Source of the DNA: Microvirga tunisiensis | GTDB taxonomy: Bacteria > Pseudomonadota > Alphaproteobacteria > Rhizobiales > Beijerinckiaceae | DNA length: 45,794 nucleotides | NCBI RefSeq assembly: GCF_009296175.1 | Contig: NZ_VOSK01000029.1 | Span: forward strand, 1 to 45,794 | Direction: 5' to 3' | In this document: positions 33,166-41,485 of the stretch, piece after piece | Numbering within the stretch: position 1 is the first letter of the stretch | Layout: the number at the start of each line of letters is the position of its first letter | The notes under the pieces: model-generated | What the model was told of the DNA's origin: nothing | The model's input: only the letters and a program-made list of their open reading frames with translations | Databases searched by the model: none | Translations under genes and position numbers: made by a program

Positions 33166-34701
33166 TCAGGCTCGACACAGACCACAATCACACAATCGGC
33201 GTTCGAGCCGGAGCATCCGACCAAGATCAACCAGCCTATGGGTTTTCAGCCCAAGAACAGGATCCATGCGGGTCTCGTCCACCCCAGCCCCATCACAGTC
33301 GACTTTGCCTCTCAGAAAGAGATCCTCCACAAAGCCTCGGGCCGTGGTTTCCGAGGCTGACGGCTCAATCGACCCAAAGGCGTTCGCCGCCGCTTTGGCC
33401 GGGAAATGCCTTGGCTGAGAGGGGGTCTCGACGACCAGCGGGCGATCCCCCAAGCCGTAGGCGTTGCCCGCGAGAGCAAGCTGCCCGAGAGCCTCGGATG
33501 GAGCACCGAGACCGGAGGCCCCGCCTGACGGGAACAGCGCGGCTCGGAACGGCTCGACGGCAGCCGCCGAGGAGAGGGACAGGATATGCCGGCGGATGAA
33601 GGCCGCTTTCAAGACCCGCGGGTAGCCCGGATCGGCCGCCGTGCTCGCTTGGATCATGCCGGCCGCAACTTGGGCATAGAAGTTCGACACCACTGGAGCC
33701 TGCTGGATACCGGCCAGCAGAATGTCGCCCATGTGCTGGCTGACAACTTCCAGATCTTGCTCGGAGGGCGGGACTTGTTGTCCTGCGGCCACGACCAGCA
33801 TACCCGCGAGCGCGTCCAGAAAGGCGCCTGTGAACACCCGGGAGAACGAGTGCGGCTCCGAACTCAACTGCGCCGCTGGCGCACTGGAGGGGAGCTGGAG
33901 CGGATCCTGATACGTGAACGAATTCGCGGCATTCCGGAGGCTATCCCGGCTTACGGCATCTGGATGGGTCTCACGGATCGCGGCCCCGAGCTGCTCGGCT
34001 AGCCGGGACAGGCGCGAGTTGCGGTTGATGCGACCGCTCGTTGCGCTCAGAACCAACTGCCGCATCATGGGCAGTTGCAGCGCCGCCAGCATCGCGCTCA
34101 TGTCACCGAAGGTCTCGTGGAACGCGGCGGCCTCATGACTGGCCACATTCCACAGCTGCGGCTTCAGGCCATCCAGAACCGCATGTCCCATCTCATGGCA
34201 CAGAATGTCCGGGCTCTCGCCGGAATACACCGTTCCCGTCGAGGCCTGGTCGTGGAAAAAGGTCAGCGCCTGGCGATCATAGTAGGCATTGAGATCGACG
34301 CCCTCGTCGAGCAGGACGTTCAGGATTGATCCTGTCTGCCACTTCAGAGACGGCAGGCGGGCGGTCCAGAAGTCGGCGCCGCGGCGCAAGGCTTCGGCAG
34401 CGGTCCAATACCGGAATTCGGCCGTGCCGACCTCGTACAGACCGGGGCGAATGGCCGGACCGCCAAAGCGGTATTTGAGCTTTCCGGCTGTTAGGCTCGG
34501 CACCGGCCGCTGAATGATCGTCCCCTCGAGAGGATCATCCTCCCAGGCATTGACGCTGCCACGGGGTGTGACTCTGCGCCGCGACGAGTCCGCTGTCGGC
34601 GTTGTGCCGGTCCGAGCGGCTCGTTTCGAGCCAGTTTTAGATCGTGAGGCGTCTGCCTCCGCCAGAGCTCGACTTGATCGCTGACGTGTGTTGTGGGCCA
34701 A
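33166..34701 (-). CDS. Putative zinc metallopeptidase, gluzincin (thermolysin-like) type
   Basis: 511 residues starting at TTG 34701; GGGAGG lies 5 bases upstream, which decides the unusual start. A basic, Ser/Thr-rich N-terminus (about 50 residues) has no signal peptide. The catalytic motif is CHEMGHAVLD (His169, Glu170, His173), followed 23 residues later by HETFGDMSAM, whose Glu196 fits the third zinc ligand of gluzincins (compare thermolysin HExxH and the later N-E-x-x-S-D). The rest is a long Ala-rich helical domain. The C-terminus has three cysteines (CDCGLC). Not clearly an M4 member, so a divergent family is possible. The substrate is unknown. Confidence 0.75.
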   Translation of the reverse strand: MAHNTRQRSSRALAEADASRSKTGSKRAARTGTTPTADSSRRRVTPRGSVNAWEDDPLEGTIIQRPVPSLTAGKLKYRFGGPAIRPGLYEVGTAEFRYWTAAEALRRGADFWTARLPSLKWQTGSILNVLLDEGVDLNAYYDRQALTFFHDQASTGTVYSGESPDILCHEMGHAVLDGLKPQLWNVASHEAAAFHETFGDMSAMLAALQLPMMRQLVLSATSGRINRNSRLSRLAEQLGAAIRETHPDAVSRDSLRNAANSFTYQDPLQLPSSAPAAQLSSEPHSFSRVFTGAFLDALAGMLVVAAGQQVPPSEQDLEVVSQHMGDILLAGIQQAPVVSNFYAQVAAGMIQASTAADPGYPRVLKAAFIRRHILSLSSAAAVEPFRAALFPSGGASGLGAPSEALGQLALAGNAYGLGDRPLVVETPSQPRHFPAKAAANAFGSIEPSASETTARGFVEDLFLRGKVDCDGAGVDETRMDPVLGLKTHRLVDLGRMLRLERRLCDCGLCRA

Positions 34702-35095
34702 TTTTGCCTCCCATCAATACGCGGAAGAGCGAAACGGCCTCCGCTGGTATACCCCCTTGTCGCTGAGCATTTTGGTGTGAGACCCCAGCTTTCGGAGCCG
34801 TCATGGACATCTTAGCGTGAGATACTTGGAGTTCGGAATCTCTGGCTAACTGTCCATGTCAGACCGGTTAGGGAACACCCCTCCCCTACGCCTTGCGGTT
34901 AGCTGAAAAGCATTTGCGGCTAACGCAGCGCGTTTGCGATCGGAACTCGCGTCCACTCTGAGCCCACGCAACGTTTGCGCACCGGAATCTCAAATTTAAT
35001 ACTCAGTGCTAACCAAAAAACTCACGCTAGGTGCCCAAAGCCACCGAGAATCTTACGTTTGCTGTACCAGGGATCGCCTCTCCGATGAGGTGATC
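34702..35095. other. Intergenic region with phased TTTGCG repeats
   Basis: No gene seen. Upstream of the peptidase gene it holds three CRTTTGCG words at 34911, 34931 and 34972 (spacing 20 and 41, near whole helical turns), and is AT-richer around 34985-35020. Confidence 0.45.
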
Positions 35096-36547
35096 TCAGT
35101 TGCCGAAATCGAAGGCCTTGGCCAAACTTTCCACTGCGCCGTAGCGTGCACTTGGCAGCGGAGCAAGCTGATGCCGCTCCCCGATCAGCCTCAGGATCGA
35201 CGTTGTGTCATATTGCGTGTGGTCGATCGTTCCTTTGCGGGCGAAGGGGGAGACTATGATGGTCGGCACACGGGAGCCTGGCCCGAAGAAATCCGCCCGT
35301 CCACCGGCAATCGACGGCTGCGGCGGTGAGACATGATCGAAGAACCCGCCGAACTCGTCATAGGTGATGATGACGGCAAACGAGTCCTTCATCGGGCTGT
35401 CCTCCATCAGGCCAACGATGCGGCCAACCTCCTCATCCGCCGCAACAAGGTTGGCATACCCTGGATGCTGATTCAGCACGCCGATCGGCTTGTAGAGGAC
35501 AACTGGCGGCAAGGTTCCTGTCTTGATGTCCGCCTCGAGCTGTGACGCGTCCTTCAGGTGTCTCTCCCGCTCGCGCCGACCGGTCTCGTTCGTGGGATCA
35601 AAGCGGGCGAAGTACGCAAAGGGCTGATGGTGCCACTGGAAGGCAAGATCGGTGAGCTGCTTCTCCTCGTCTGCCGTTCTACTCTTGATCGCAAGATTCC
35701 AGCCGCCCGAATACCAAGCCCAATCGACCCCTTTCTCGCTCAGCCGGTCCCCAATGGTCACGGACGTCTGCGGCGGCAGGAGGTCGCCGCCCTGTCTGCC
35801 GTTGTTGAGGAAGATCGACTGTGTGGTGTTGACCGCGTAGTCGCCGTCACCCGCCGCAGTCACCCGGCGCTCCCGGACGACGATGCCCTTCTCGTCGATT
35901 TCCGACCGCAACTCCTTCGGGGGATCGGGCCAGACGGGAGTGCAGGCGCAGACAAGCCAGATATGGTTGAAGAACGAGCCGCCCAAGGCGCCTTGGAAGA
36001 AGTTGTCGAGCAGAGTGTAGCGTACGGCAAGCCGCCAGAGGTTGCTGTCCTTGAGCGCGGCCGCACTGTAGTGACCCATGGTGAGGCCCTTGGCATCCGA
36101 GAACTGGGCGAACCAGTCGTTCCTGCCGCCGTGGATCTGGGAGCGGTGGGTGTAGAAGGCGTGGATGAGATCGCGGGTGAACGTGGCCGTGGTCACGCCG
36201 GGCCGGATGCCATCAATGACGAAGGGCTGGTTCGGCAAGTCCCCGAGGCTGGTGACGTCTCTCAGCTCGGGTGGGTTCTTCGTGATGTCGAAAGGCTTAT
36301 CGGTCACGGGCAGCGTGGCGAACGGGGTGCCGTCCCGATTGTGCTGGATGACTGCGTCTCCGGCGGTGGCAATGCCGTTTGCTCCCGGGAACTCGCCAAA
36401 CATGTTATCGAAGCTGCGATTCTCGAGATAGAGGACCAGGATGTGCGAAAGCTTCTCAAGCCCCTGCGCGGACTGGGCCAGGGCCGGGGGTGCCATGGTG
36501 GAGCAGGCATAGGCAGCCGTGGCAAGAAGAGATAGCCGGTTCATCAT
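35096..36547 (-). CDS. Secreted phosphoesterase of the phospholipase C / acid phosphatase AcpA superfamily
   Basis: 483 residues with an N-terminal signal peptide (MNRLSLLATAAYACSTMAPPALA, cleavage near ALA-Q). The phosphoesterase fold starts with the diagnostic HILVLYLENRSFDNMFGEFPG (metal-binding Glu-Asn and catalytic-site region), continues with LLDNFFQGALGGSFFNHIWLV, and ends with ITYDEFGGFFDHVSPP and SRVPTIIVSPFARKGTIDHTQYDTTSIL, which carry the second set of metal ligands (Asp-Glu and His). These enzymes hydrolyse phospholipid or phosphate esters in the periplasm or medium. The start overlaps the stop of a small upstream ORF, suggesting translational coupling. Confidence 0.92.
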   Translation of the reverse strand: MMNRLSLLATAAYACSTMAPPALAQSAQGLEKLSHILVLYLENRSFDNMFGEFPGANGIATAGDAVIQHNRDGTPFATLPVTDKPFDITKNPPELRDVTSLGDLPNQPFVIDGIRPGVTTATFTRDLIHAFYTHRSQIHGGRNDWFAQFSDAKGLTMGHYSAAALKDSNLWRLAVRYTLLDNFFQGALGGSFFNHIWLVCACTPVWPDPPKELRSEIDEKGIVVRERRVTAAGDGDYAVNTTQSIFLNNGRQGGDLLPPQTSVTIGDRLSEKGVDWAWYSGGWNLAIKSRTADEEKQLTDLAFQWHHQPFAYFARFDPTNETGRRERERHLKDASQLEADIKTGTLPPVVLYKPIGVLNQHPGYANLVAADEEVGRIVGLMEDSPMKDSFAVIITYDEFGGFFDHVSPPQPSIAGGRADFFGPGSRVPTIIVSPFARKGTIDHTQYDTTSILRLIGERHQLAPLPSARYGAVESLAKAFDFGN

Positions 36548-36723
36548 GGCCGCATCTCCCTGATCTCCTCGTGGAGACGAGATCTGAGCAATTTACGCCC
36601 ACTTGCGGTGCTGCGCCACCTGTCTGCCTCGTCAGGGCTATACGGCGGTCGCACTGACGCGTCAAAGACAGGATCAAGCGAGGCCAGCCCTGCGCGTAAC
36701 GTCGTTGCCCCACACTTTCTCAT
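36544..36723 (-). CDS. Small ORF coupled to the phosphoesterase gene (59 aa)
   Basis: The ATG at 36723 has a very strong ribosome site (GAAGGAGGGAGC) and the ORF ends in an ATGA overlap with the phosphoesterase start. The product, beginning MRKCGATTLRAGLASLDPVF, is basic and hydrophilic with one cysteine and an R-rich end (GRKLLRSRLHEEIREMRP). No family recognised. It may be a real small protein or a leader peptide whose translation opens the phosphoesterase start, since the latter lacks a strong site of its own. Confidence 0.5.
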   Translation of the reverse strand: MRKCGATTLRAGLASLDPVFDASVRPPYSPDEADRWRSTASGRKLLRSRLHEEIREMRP

Positions 36724-36990
36724 GCTCCCTCCTTCGACGACTGGCGAGCTGCCCAGTGGGCGTAGCATACTATGTCGGACATCTACTTTTGCGTGAGGAC
36801 ATCATTGTCGCCTAAGCGGGTATCATACCCCTGCAGAGGCAGGCGGCGTTCTGCTCGACCTACAAGCGAGGTGTTGGAGCAACGACGCCGAGCGTCACAT
36901 TATCGAGACGAACTGAAATCAATCTCAGGATGTAATCGGACTAACCGGAGTCCAGGCCGAGCGGTAGCATAGCAGTGACAGGAGGATTAG

Positions 36991-39084
36991 GTGGCAGAGT
37001 CGAGCAAGCGATTCCGCGATCTGGTGCAAAGCAGTCGGGATGAGCGCACGCGAGTAAGAGCGCTTGTCGCCGCCAACCGCTGGAAGGATGCGGAGCCGAA
37101 CCGCGACAGATTTAGCCGTTTCTTTGCTCGTGCGGCCTCTAAGGTCGCTCCGCGCGGACGCGAGTCGCTACAGGGCGACACAATCGACTTTCAGCCCGCT
37201 TGGTTTCTCGGCGAGGGGGCGATAAGGCGCCGCGCGGTCGCCTACGTCGAGGTCAACAGCGCGGGAAAGTCGTCCGTCGGCACAGGCTTCATGATTAGCC
37301 CGCAGCTCTTCCTGACGAATCAGCACGTTGTCGAGAGCGAAGTCTCGGCGCGCGGCGCGCAGATTAGCTTCAATCGGGAGACGGGCGAAGACGGACGGTT
37401 GGAGCCGATAACGACGTTCTTGCTTGATCCGGATCGATTTGCATTGTTCTCGCAAGAGGAGGAACTCGACTATGCCATTGTGGCCGTCGGTTCCCGGATT
37501 GCCGGAACGGGCGCTGTTGCAGACTTCGGTTATTGCCCCCTGCTCGACCGCGCCAATAAGCATGTGATCGGAATGACCGTCAACATCGTCCAGCATCCGA
37601 ATGGTATGCCGAAGGTCATCACTGTTCGTAACAACATTCTCCAGTTCCGCACCGAGCGAACCCTGCTCTACCAGACTGATACGGATCATGGCTCATCTGG
37701 TGCTCCGGTGTTCAACGACGATTGGGATATCGTGGCGCTTCACCACTACGGCGAGCCATTCCTCGAGTCCAAAGATGAGGGTGGACAGCCCATCCCAACC
37801 AACATCAATGAGGGCGTGCGCATCAGCGCAATTTACAAAGATCTCGACAGGACGCTTGAAACCCTCCCCGCCGCAACCCAGCCGCTGCTGCGCGAGGCTT
37901 TGGCTTACGACAAGCTGGCGGACGCCAATGTTGCCGGGCGGCATCTGTCGCCTCCGCATGCCGGTATCGTAAGTAGCGCGGAGAGCGCCCCGCGTTCTAT
38001 GGAGGAGCCTTCTATGTCACAGTCCTCAGACGACCAACAGTTTCGCGTGATGATCCCACTGGAGATCACAATCCGAGTGGGATCAGCCGCAGCGCCGGAG
38101 GCCCAAGTCGCAGCGCCCCAGCTACTGAAAACGCTCAAACGCAGCGCGGAGAAACTGCAGGTCGATACAGATTACACGAACCGTTCGGGTTACGATCCAG
38201 ATTTCATCCCTGGCGTCCACATCCCTCTTCCTGAGCCAAACCCGAAACTTGCTAAGCAGGTCGCTTCGCTGCGCGCCGGCGAAGCGAACGCGGCAGGCGG
38301 TGAGCTCGAGTATGAGCATTTCAGCATCAAGATGAACAAGTCCAAGAGAATAGCCCTGTTCACTGCCACAAACATCGATGGAGAAACCTACCTCGTCGTG
38401 GATCGCAAGACGGGGGAAGTCACCGGTGGCGCTGAAGGAGAGACCTGGTTCAGCGATCCGCGAGTTAGCTCAAGCTTCTTTTTAGACCAAAGCTTCTATT
38501 CCGCATGGTCCCACCTTTTCGATCGTGGCCATCTCACGCGACGAACCGATCCGACCTGGGGTGATGATGACACCGCCAAGCGCGCCAATGCTGATACCTT
38601 CCATTTCACAAACTGCTCGCCGCAGCACTTCCGGTTCAATCAGACTGCCAAGTTCTGGCAGGGTGTCGAACGCTACGTGCTCGAGAATGGGGTGCTAGCA
38701 GCCGGGACAGGTAAGCACCTCTCAGTGTTTCAGGGACCGATCTTCAACGATGCCGTAGATCGCTGGGCTGACGACGTGCAGATTCCTTCCTCCTTTTTTA
38801 AGGTAATCGTCTGGAAGGGTGAGGCGGGGCTGAGATCAGTGGGACTTGTTGTTGACCAACTTCCACTTCTCGACGAGGAGCGCAAGAACTTGGGGGCGCC
38901 CCAAGACCTTCCTTCTATCGATGTCAGGCACTGGCGCGTGGCCATCGAGACGATTGAGAAGCGCACCGGGCTCTCCTTTGGGCCCGATGTGTTAGGAGCA
39001 GACACAATATCAAAAGGGACGCAGCCTCGGGTCGGCGAGGCGCAGGTCGAGGTTAGATCGTTAGCAGACATCCCCTTGATTTAG
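36991..39084 (+). CDS. Trypsin-like serine protease fused to a DNA/RNA non-specific endonuclease
   Basis: 697 residues starting at GTG 36991, with AGGAGG 7 bases upstream. Residues 1-70 are a charged helical region without a signal peptide. Residues about 85-270 form an S1-like trypsin domain with GTGFMISPQLFLTNQHVV (His112), ELDYAIVAVG (Asp160) and TDHGSSGAPVF (Ser236): a complete triad. A linker (about 320-400) leads to a DNA/RNA non-specific endonuclease domain with DRGHLTRR (Asp511-His514, catalytic His514) and TNCSPQHFRFNQ, where Asn541 and Asn550 have the 9-residue spacing of the Serratia nuclease Asn110 and Asn119 metal site. Both active sites look intact. Likely cytoplasmic; a protease-controlled nuclease in a conflict or defence role is an inference. 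Confidence 0.9.
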   Translation: MAESSKRFRDLVQSSRDERTRVRALVAANRWKDAEPNRDRFSRFFARAASKVAPRGRESLQGDTIDFQPAWFLGEGAIRRRAVAYVEVNSAGKSSVGTGFMISPQLFLTNQHVVESEVSARGAQISFNRETGEDGRLEPITTFLLDPDRFALFSQEEELDYAIVAVGSRIAGTGAVADFGYCPLLDRANKHVIGMTVNIVQHPNGMPKVITVRNNILQFRTERTLLYQTDTDHGSSGAPVFNDDWDIVALHHYGEPFLESKDEGGQPIPTNINEGVRISAIYKDLDRTLETLPAATQPLLREALAYDKLADANVAGRHLSPPHAGIVSSAESAPRSMEEPSMSQSSDDQQFRVMIPLEITIRVGSAAAPEAQVAAPQLLKTLKRSAEKLQVDTDYTNRSGYDPDFIPGVHIPLPEPNPKLAKQVASLRAGEANAAGGELEYEHFSIKMNKSKRIALFTATNIDGETYLVVDRKTGEVTGGAEGETWFSDPRVSSSFFLDQSFYSAWSHLFDRGHLTRRTDPTWGDDDTAKRANADTFHFTNCSPQHFRFNQTAKFWQGVERYVLENGVLAAGTGKHLSVFQGPIFNDAVDRWADDVQIPSSFFKVIVWKGEAGLRSVGLVVDQLPLLDEERKNLGAPQDLPSIDVRHWRVAIETIEKRTGLSFGPDVLGADTISKGTQPRVGEAQVEVRSLADIPLI
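38001..38016 (+). promoter_or_regulatory. Internal Shine-Dalgarno and in-frame ATG inside the protease-nuclease gene
   Basis: GGAGGA (38001-38006), 7 nt spacer, ATG (38014-38016) in frame at codon 342. It falls in the inter-domain linker and would give a separate 356-residue nuclease. The preceding codons MEEP and SMSQ suggest this was once, or still is, a gene start. Confidence 0.6.
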
Positions 39085-39321
39085 CTGCTAGGCGCACTGG
39101 CATCACCTCTAGCAAGGTGAGCGTCAGCGTGCCCGGCGAGGCTCAACATCCTGTATGCTGCCGACATGAAAAACGGCAGTTGCGGACTTTTTCAACACTA
39201 TCTGCCAGGAGCTGACCTCCGTGCCCCTCGGGTGCACCGATGTTTACCGCGCCTTTTGTGAAATTATGGGCTAGGCTGAAGCACCTGGTGCTCTGCGGAG
39301 AGACCGGGCCGGGAGGCGCCC

Positions 39322-39485
39322 ATGGACGTCGTGGCCTGGCTGCACGGTCTCAGCTTGGGGCATTATGAGGCGGTTTGATCCTGGGCCTCATAGGGGCGGA
39401 TCGTGAGGGGCCTGTTTGATGCCGATGCAAACACCTGATCTGAAATCATCGCTATCCTGTCTCCCGAAGCGTCAGCACTGCCGCC
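39322..39485 (+). pseudogene. Remnant of a SAM-domain adenylate cyclase gene start
   Basis: After GGGAGGCGCCC, an ATG opens MDVVAWLHGLSLGHYEAV and stops at TGA 39376. This is the usual beginning of SAM-domain class III cyclases (MDV-x-x-W-L-x-x-L-G-L-x-x-Y-E). Downstream, IIAILSPEASALP-like sequence near 39450-39485 resembles the end of the SAM domain in another frame, and the cyclase domain is absent. A short, strongly decayed fragment; the match is by eye over about 18 residues. Confidence 0.45.
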
Positions 39486-39639
39486 TCAGGACCTTTCCTT
39501 GAGCAAGGATCACTTCGGTGCACCCCTTTTCGAGCCCACAGACATACGAGGCGTCGCAAGATCTTCTCTCACACAATACCCCAGGCGTGGGAGCGGGAGC
39601 GGCCAGTGAGGTTGTGCGGGAGTGCTCCACCGGGCATCG

Positions 39640-40504
39640 TCAGGTTGCCGCGACAGTGACTGGACCTGAGCGTAAGCGAGAGTATGAGCCCGACCGGTCG
39701 TTCACGAAGTCGGCGACCACGGATGCAAAGCGCTCCGGCTCCTCCCAGTGCGGCGCATGGCCCGCGCCCTCAAAGATCAAAAAGCGGACATTCGGAATTG
39801 AGCGGAGGAGGATTTCCTGCTCAGCCCGAAGGGCCATGTCGTCCCGCTCGCCCCAGACTATCAGGGTCGGTGCCGTGATGCGGGTCAGATCCGGAGTAAG
39901 GTCCGCCTCAAGCAGGCCAGCCCACGCCGCCTTCCAGACCCGCGCCGGCACCTTCAGGCTCGGCCACGATCCGATCCAGTGTTGCCTCCGGCAGTTGCCG
40001 GGCCAGGGTGCTTTCCTGGAACTCACGGACGAAAGCAGGGTCCAGCGGATCAGCGATAGACGCCAGCGTGGCTTCTCCAAATTCGATGCACGCCGGATTT
40101 CGCCGCAGGGCTGCGAAGGCGCCCACCAGGACAAGCCCGAAGACGCGTTTGGGGTGATCGATGGCAAACCGCTGGGCAACCGCGGCCCCCATGGAGTGCC
40201 CGACCAGGACGACCCGCTCCAGGCCAACCTCATTCAGAAAACGTTCCAGGTCGGCTGCGAAGTCGGCCACACGGTAGCTGTCGGGGGCACTCGCATCGCC
40301 GTGTCCGCGCTGAGTGGGAGCAAGGACGCGAAGGCTTCCAGGCAGGTGGGCCATGACAGGCTCAAACGAGAGGCTTGAATCCGTGATCCCATGCAGGAGG
40401 ACCAGGGGTGGAGCATCGCGCGGGCCTTGATCGAGGTAGGGCAACAGCAAGCCGCTTGGCAGGCTGGCCGTCTTGCGGGCTGGGGAGAGCATCGGAATCC
40501 TCAT
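39640..40504 (-). pseudogene. Alpha/beta hydrolase, frameshifted
   Basis: The first frame (from ATG 40504 or 40492 to 39908) has PPLVLLHGITDSSLSFEPV (oxyanion region) and VVLVGHSMGAAVAQRFA (nucleophile Ser). After ATLDRIVAE the correct sequence moves to another frame (to 39640): LKVPARVWKAAWAGLLEADLTPDLTRITAPTLIVWGERDDM (catalytic Asp region) and GAGHAPHWEEPERFASVVADF (catalytic His). A net change of two missing bases, or one extra, near 39950 explains it. The intact protein would be a cytoplasmic hydrolase of about 285 residues with a complete Ser-Asp-His triad. Neighbouring genes give no hint of the substrate. Confidence 0.8.
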
Positions 40505-40592
40505 GATGCGATAGCAATCTGAATCCAGCATGCCTCCGAGACATGACCGACGCGGTGCGGCATCTCACCCGCCGACCAGGTAACGCCATGAG

Positions 40593-40778
40593 GTGTGGAG
40601 GCCGTACGGTGCGGATCGGACGGGAGGTGGCGTGTACCTTTGGGAGAGCCGCGAGGCCGCTGAGGCCACGTACTCTGAGACTTGGCGGCAGCGGATTGCG
40701 GAGCGCTTCGGTGCGCCTCCACAGATCGAGTACTTCGATACACCCCTGATCATTGACAACGCCGGATCGGCCAGGTGA
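40593..40778 (+). pseudogene. C-terminal fragment of a small YdhR-like monooxygenase-fold protein
   Basis: The frame from about 40635 reads GGVYLWESREAAEATYSETWRQRIAERFGAPPQIEYFDTPLIIDN, which is the second half of a ferredoxin-like antibiotic-biosynthesis-monooxygenase / YdhR-type domain. The N-terminal half of about 45 residues is missing and the upstream sequence is unrelated, so this is a 5'-truncated remnant. The ORF opens at 40593 without a ribosome site. Confidence 0.5.
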
Positions 40779-40922
40779 CCACAACACCTACAGGATCTGA
40801 ACCTGTACTGGCGGCCCGGAGACTTCGAGACTGTCTAGTTTCCCGGGTAGGAGTTGAAGGCTAGCACAGTCGAGGTGTTGCACCACTATCGAGATGTCCC
40901 ACGAGGCCACCGGTCCAGCCCC

Positions 40923-41165
40923 TCAGGCCTGCTCTCTCCTGAAGTAGATTGGGTCAAGCGCATAATGCTTGGCTTGGTCGTTGGCTTGGTCGACAGCGTC
41001 ATCCAAGGTAAGGAATGGTCCACTCACGGCGATGGCTGTCCCATCGATTGACACCGTCACAGTGTACTCCATCCCGCGCCCGGGCCGCACCACCTCTGTC
41101 AGGACAATGTTGTTGTCCTGATCCATCGGCTGTTGGTTGGAGGTCAGGACATGGAGGTCAGGCAT
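40923..41165 (-). CDS. Small hypothetical protein (80 aa)
   Basis: The start at 41165 is preceded by AGAGGCTCCGAG; the frame is open further to 41285 but without a ribosome site. The product, MPDLHVLTSNQQPMDQDNN onwards, contains GMEYTVTVSIDGTAIAVSGPFLTLDDAVDQANDQAKHY and looks like a compact alpha/beta domain (two strands and an amphipathic helix). No cysteine, signal peptide or membrane segment. I do not recognise a family. Codon use is compatible with coding, and short proteins of this shape are common in related genomes. Confidence 0.6.
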   Translation of the reverse strand: MPDLHVLTSNQQPMDQDNNIVLTEVVRPGRGMEYTVTVSIDGTAIAVSGPFLTLDDAVDQANDQAKHYALDPIYFRREQA

Positions 41166-41485
41166 CTCGGAGCCTCTGAATGTTCGAACCCACGTTAGCT
41201 GATGATCTATGGAGGATATGGCCGCCCGATGGCTGACATACCCGATCGATGTCGCTTCCTTGGAGAACGTCGGCTTGTCGCCCACTGAGCAGAGCCTGCG
41301 GTGGGTTCGGTCACAAACCAGGCAGGGCAGGATAGCATAATGGCCCGCATCCCGGATCGAAGCTCGCCTTCGAAGATATCCGCCGGTGCGAACCGACAGC
41401 CCCGCGCTACCTCGACGAGCCCCTTTGCCGTCCTGCGGATCGGCGCTAACCTGCCCGGCTGTGGTTCCGGTGAGCGGAGCGATGG
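41166..41485. other. Divergent intergenic region upstream of the second cyclase gene
   Basis: It separates the small minus-strand gene from the cyclase gene. ORFs on both strands here look like shadows without family matches. No clear operator was seen. Confidence 0.45.

Noticed and set aside
35558..36535. 325-codon plus-strand frame opposite the phosphoesterase
   Set aside because: Antisense shadow; the minus-strand gene has a signal peptide and conserved motifs.
39518..40378. 286-codon plus-strand ORF
   Set aside because: Shadow of the alpha/beta hydrolase, whose motifs are unmistakable on the minus strand.
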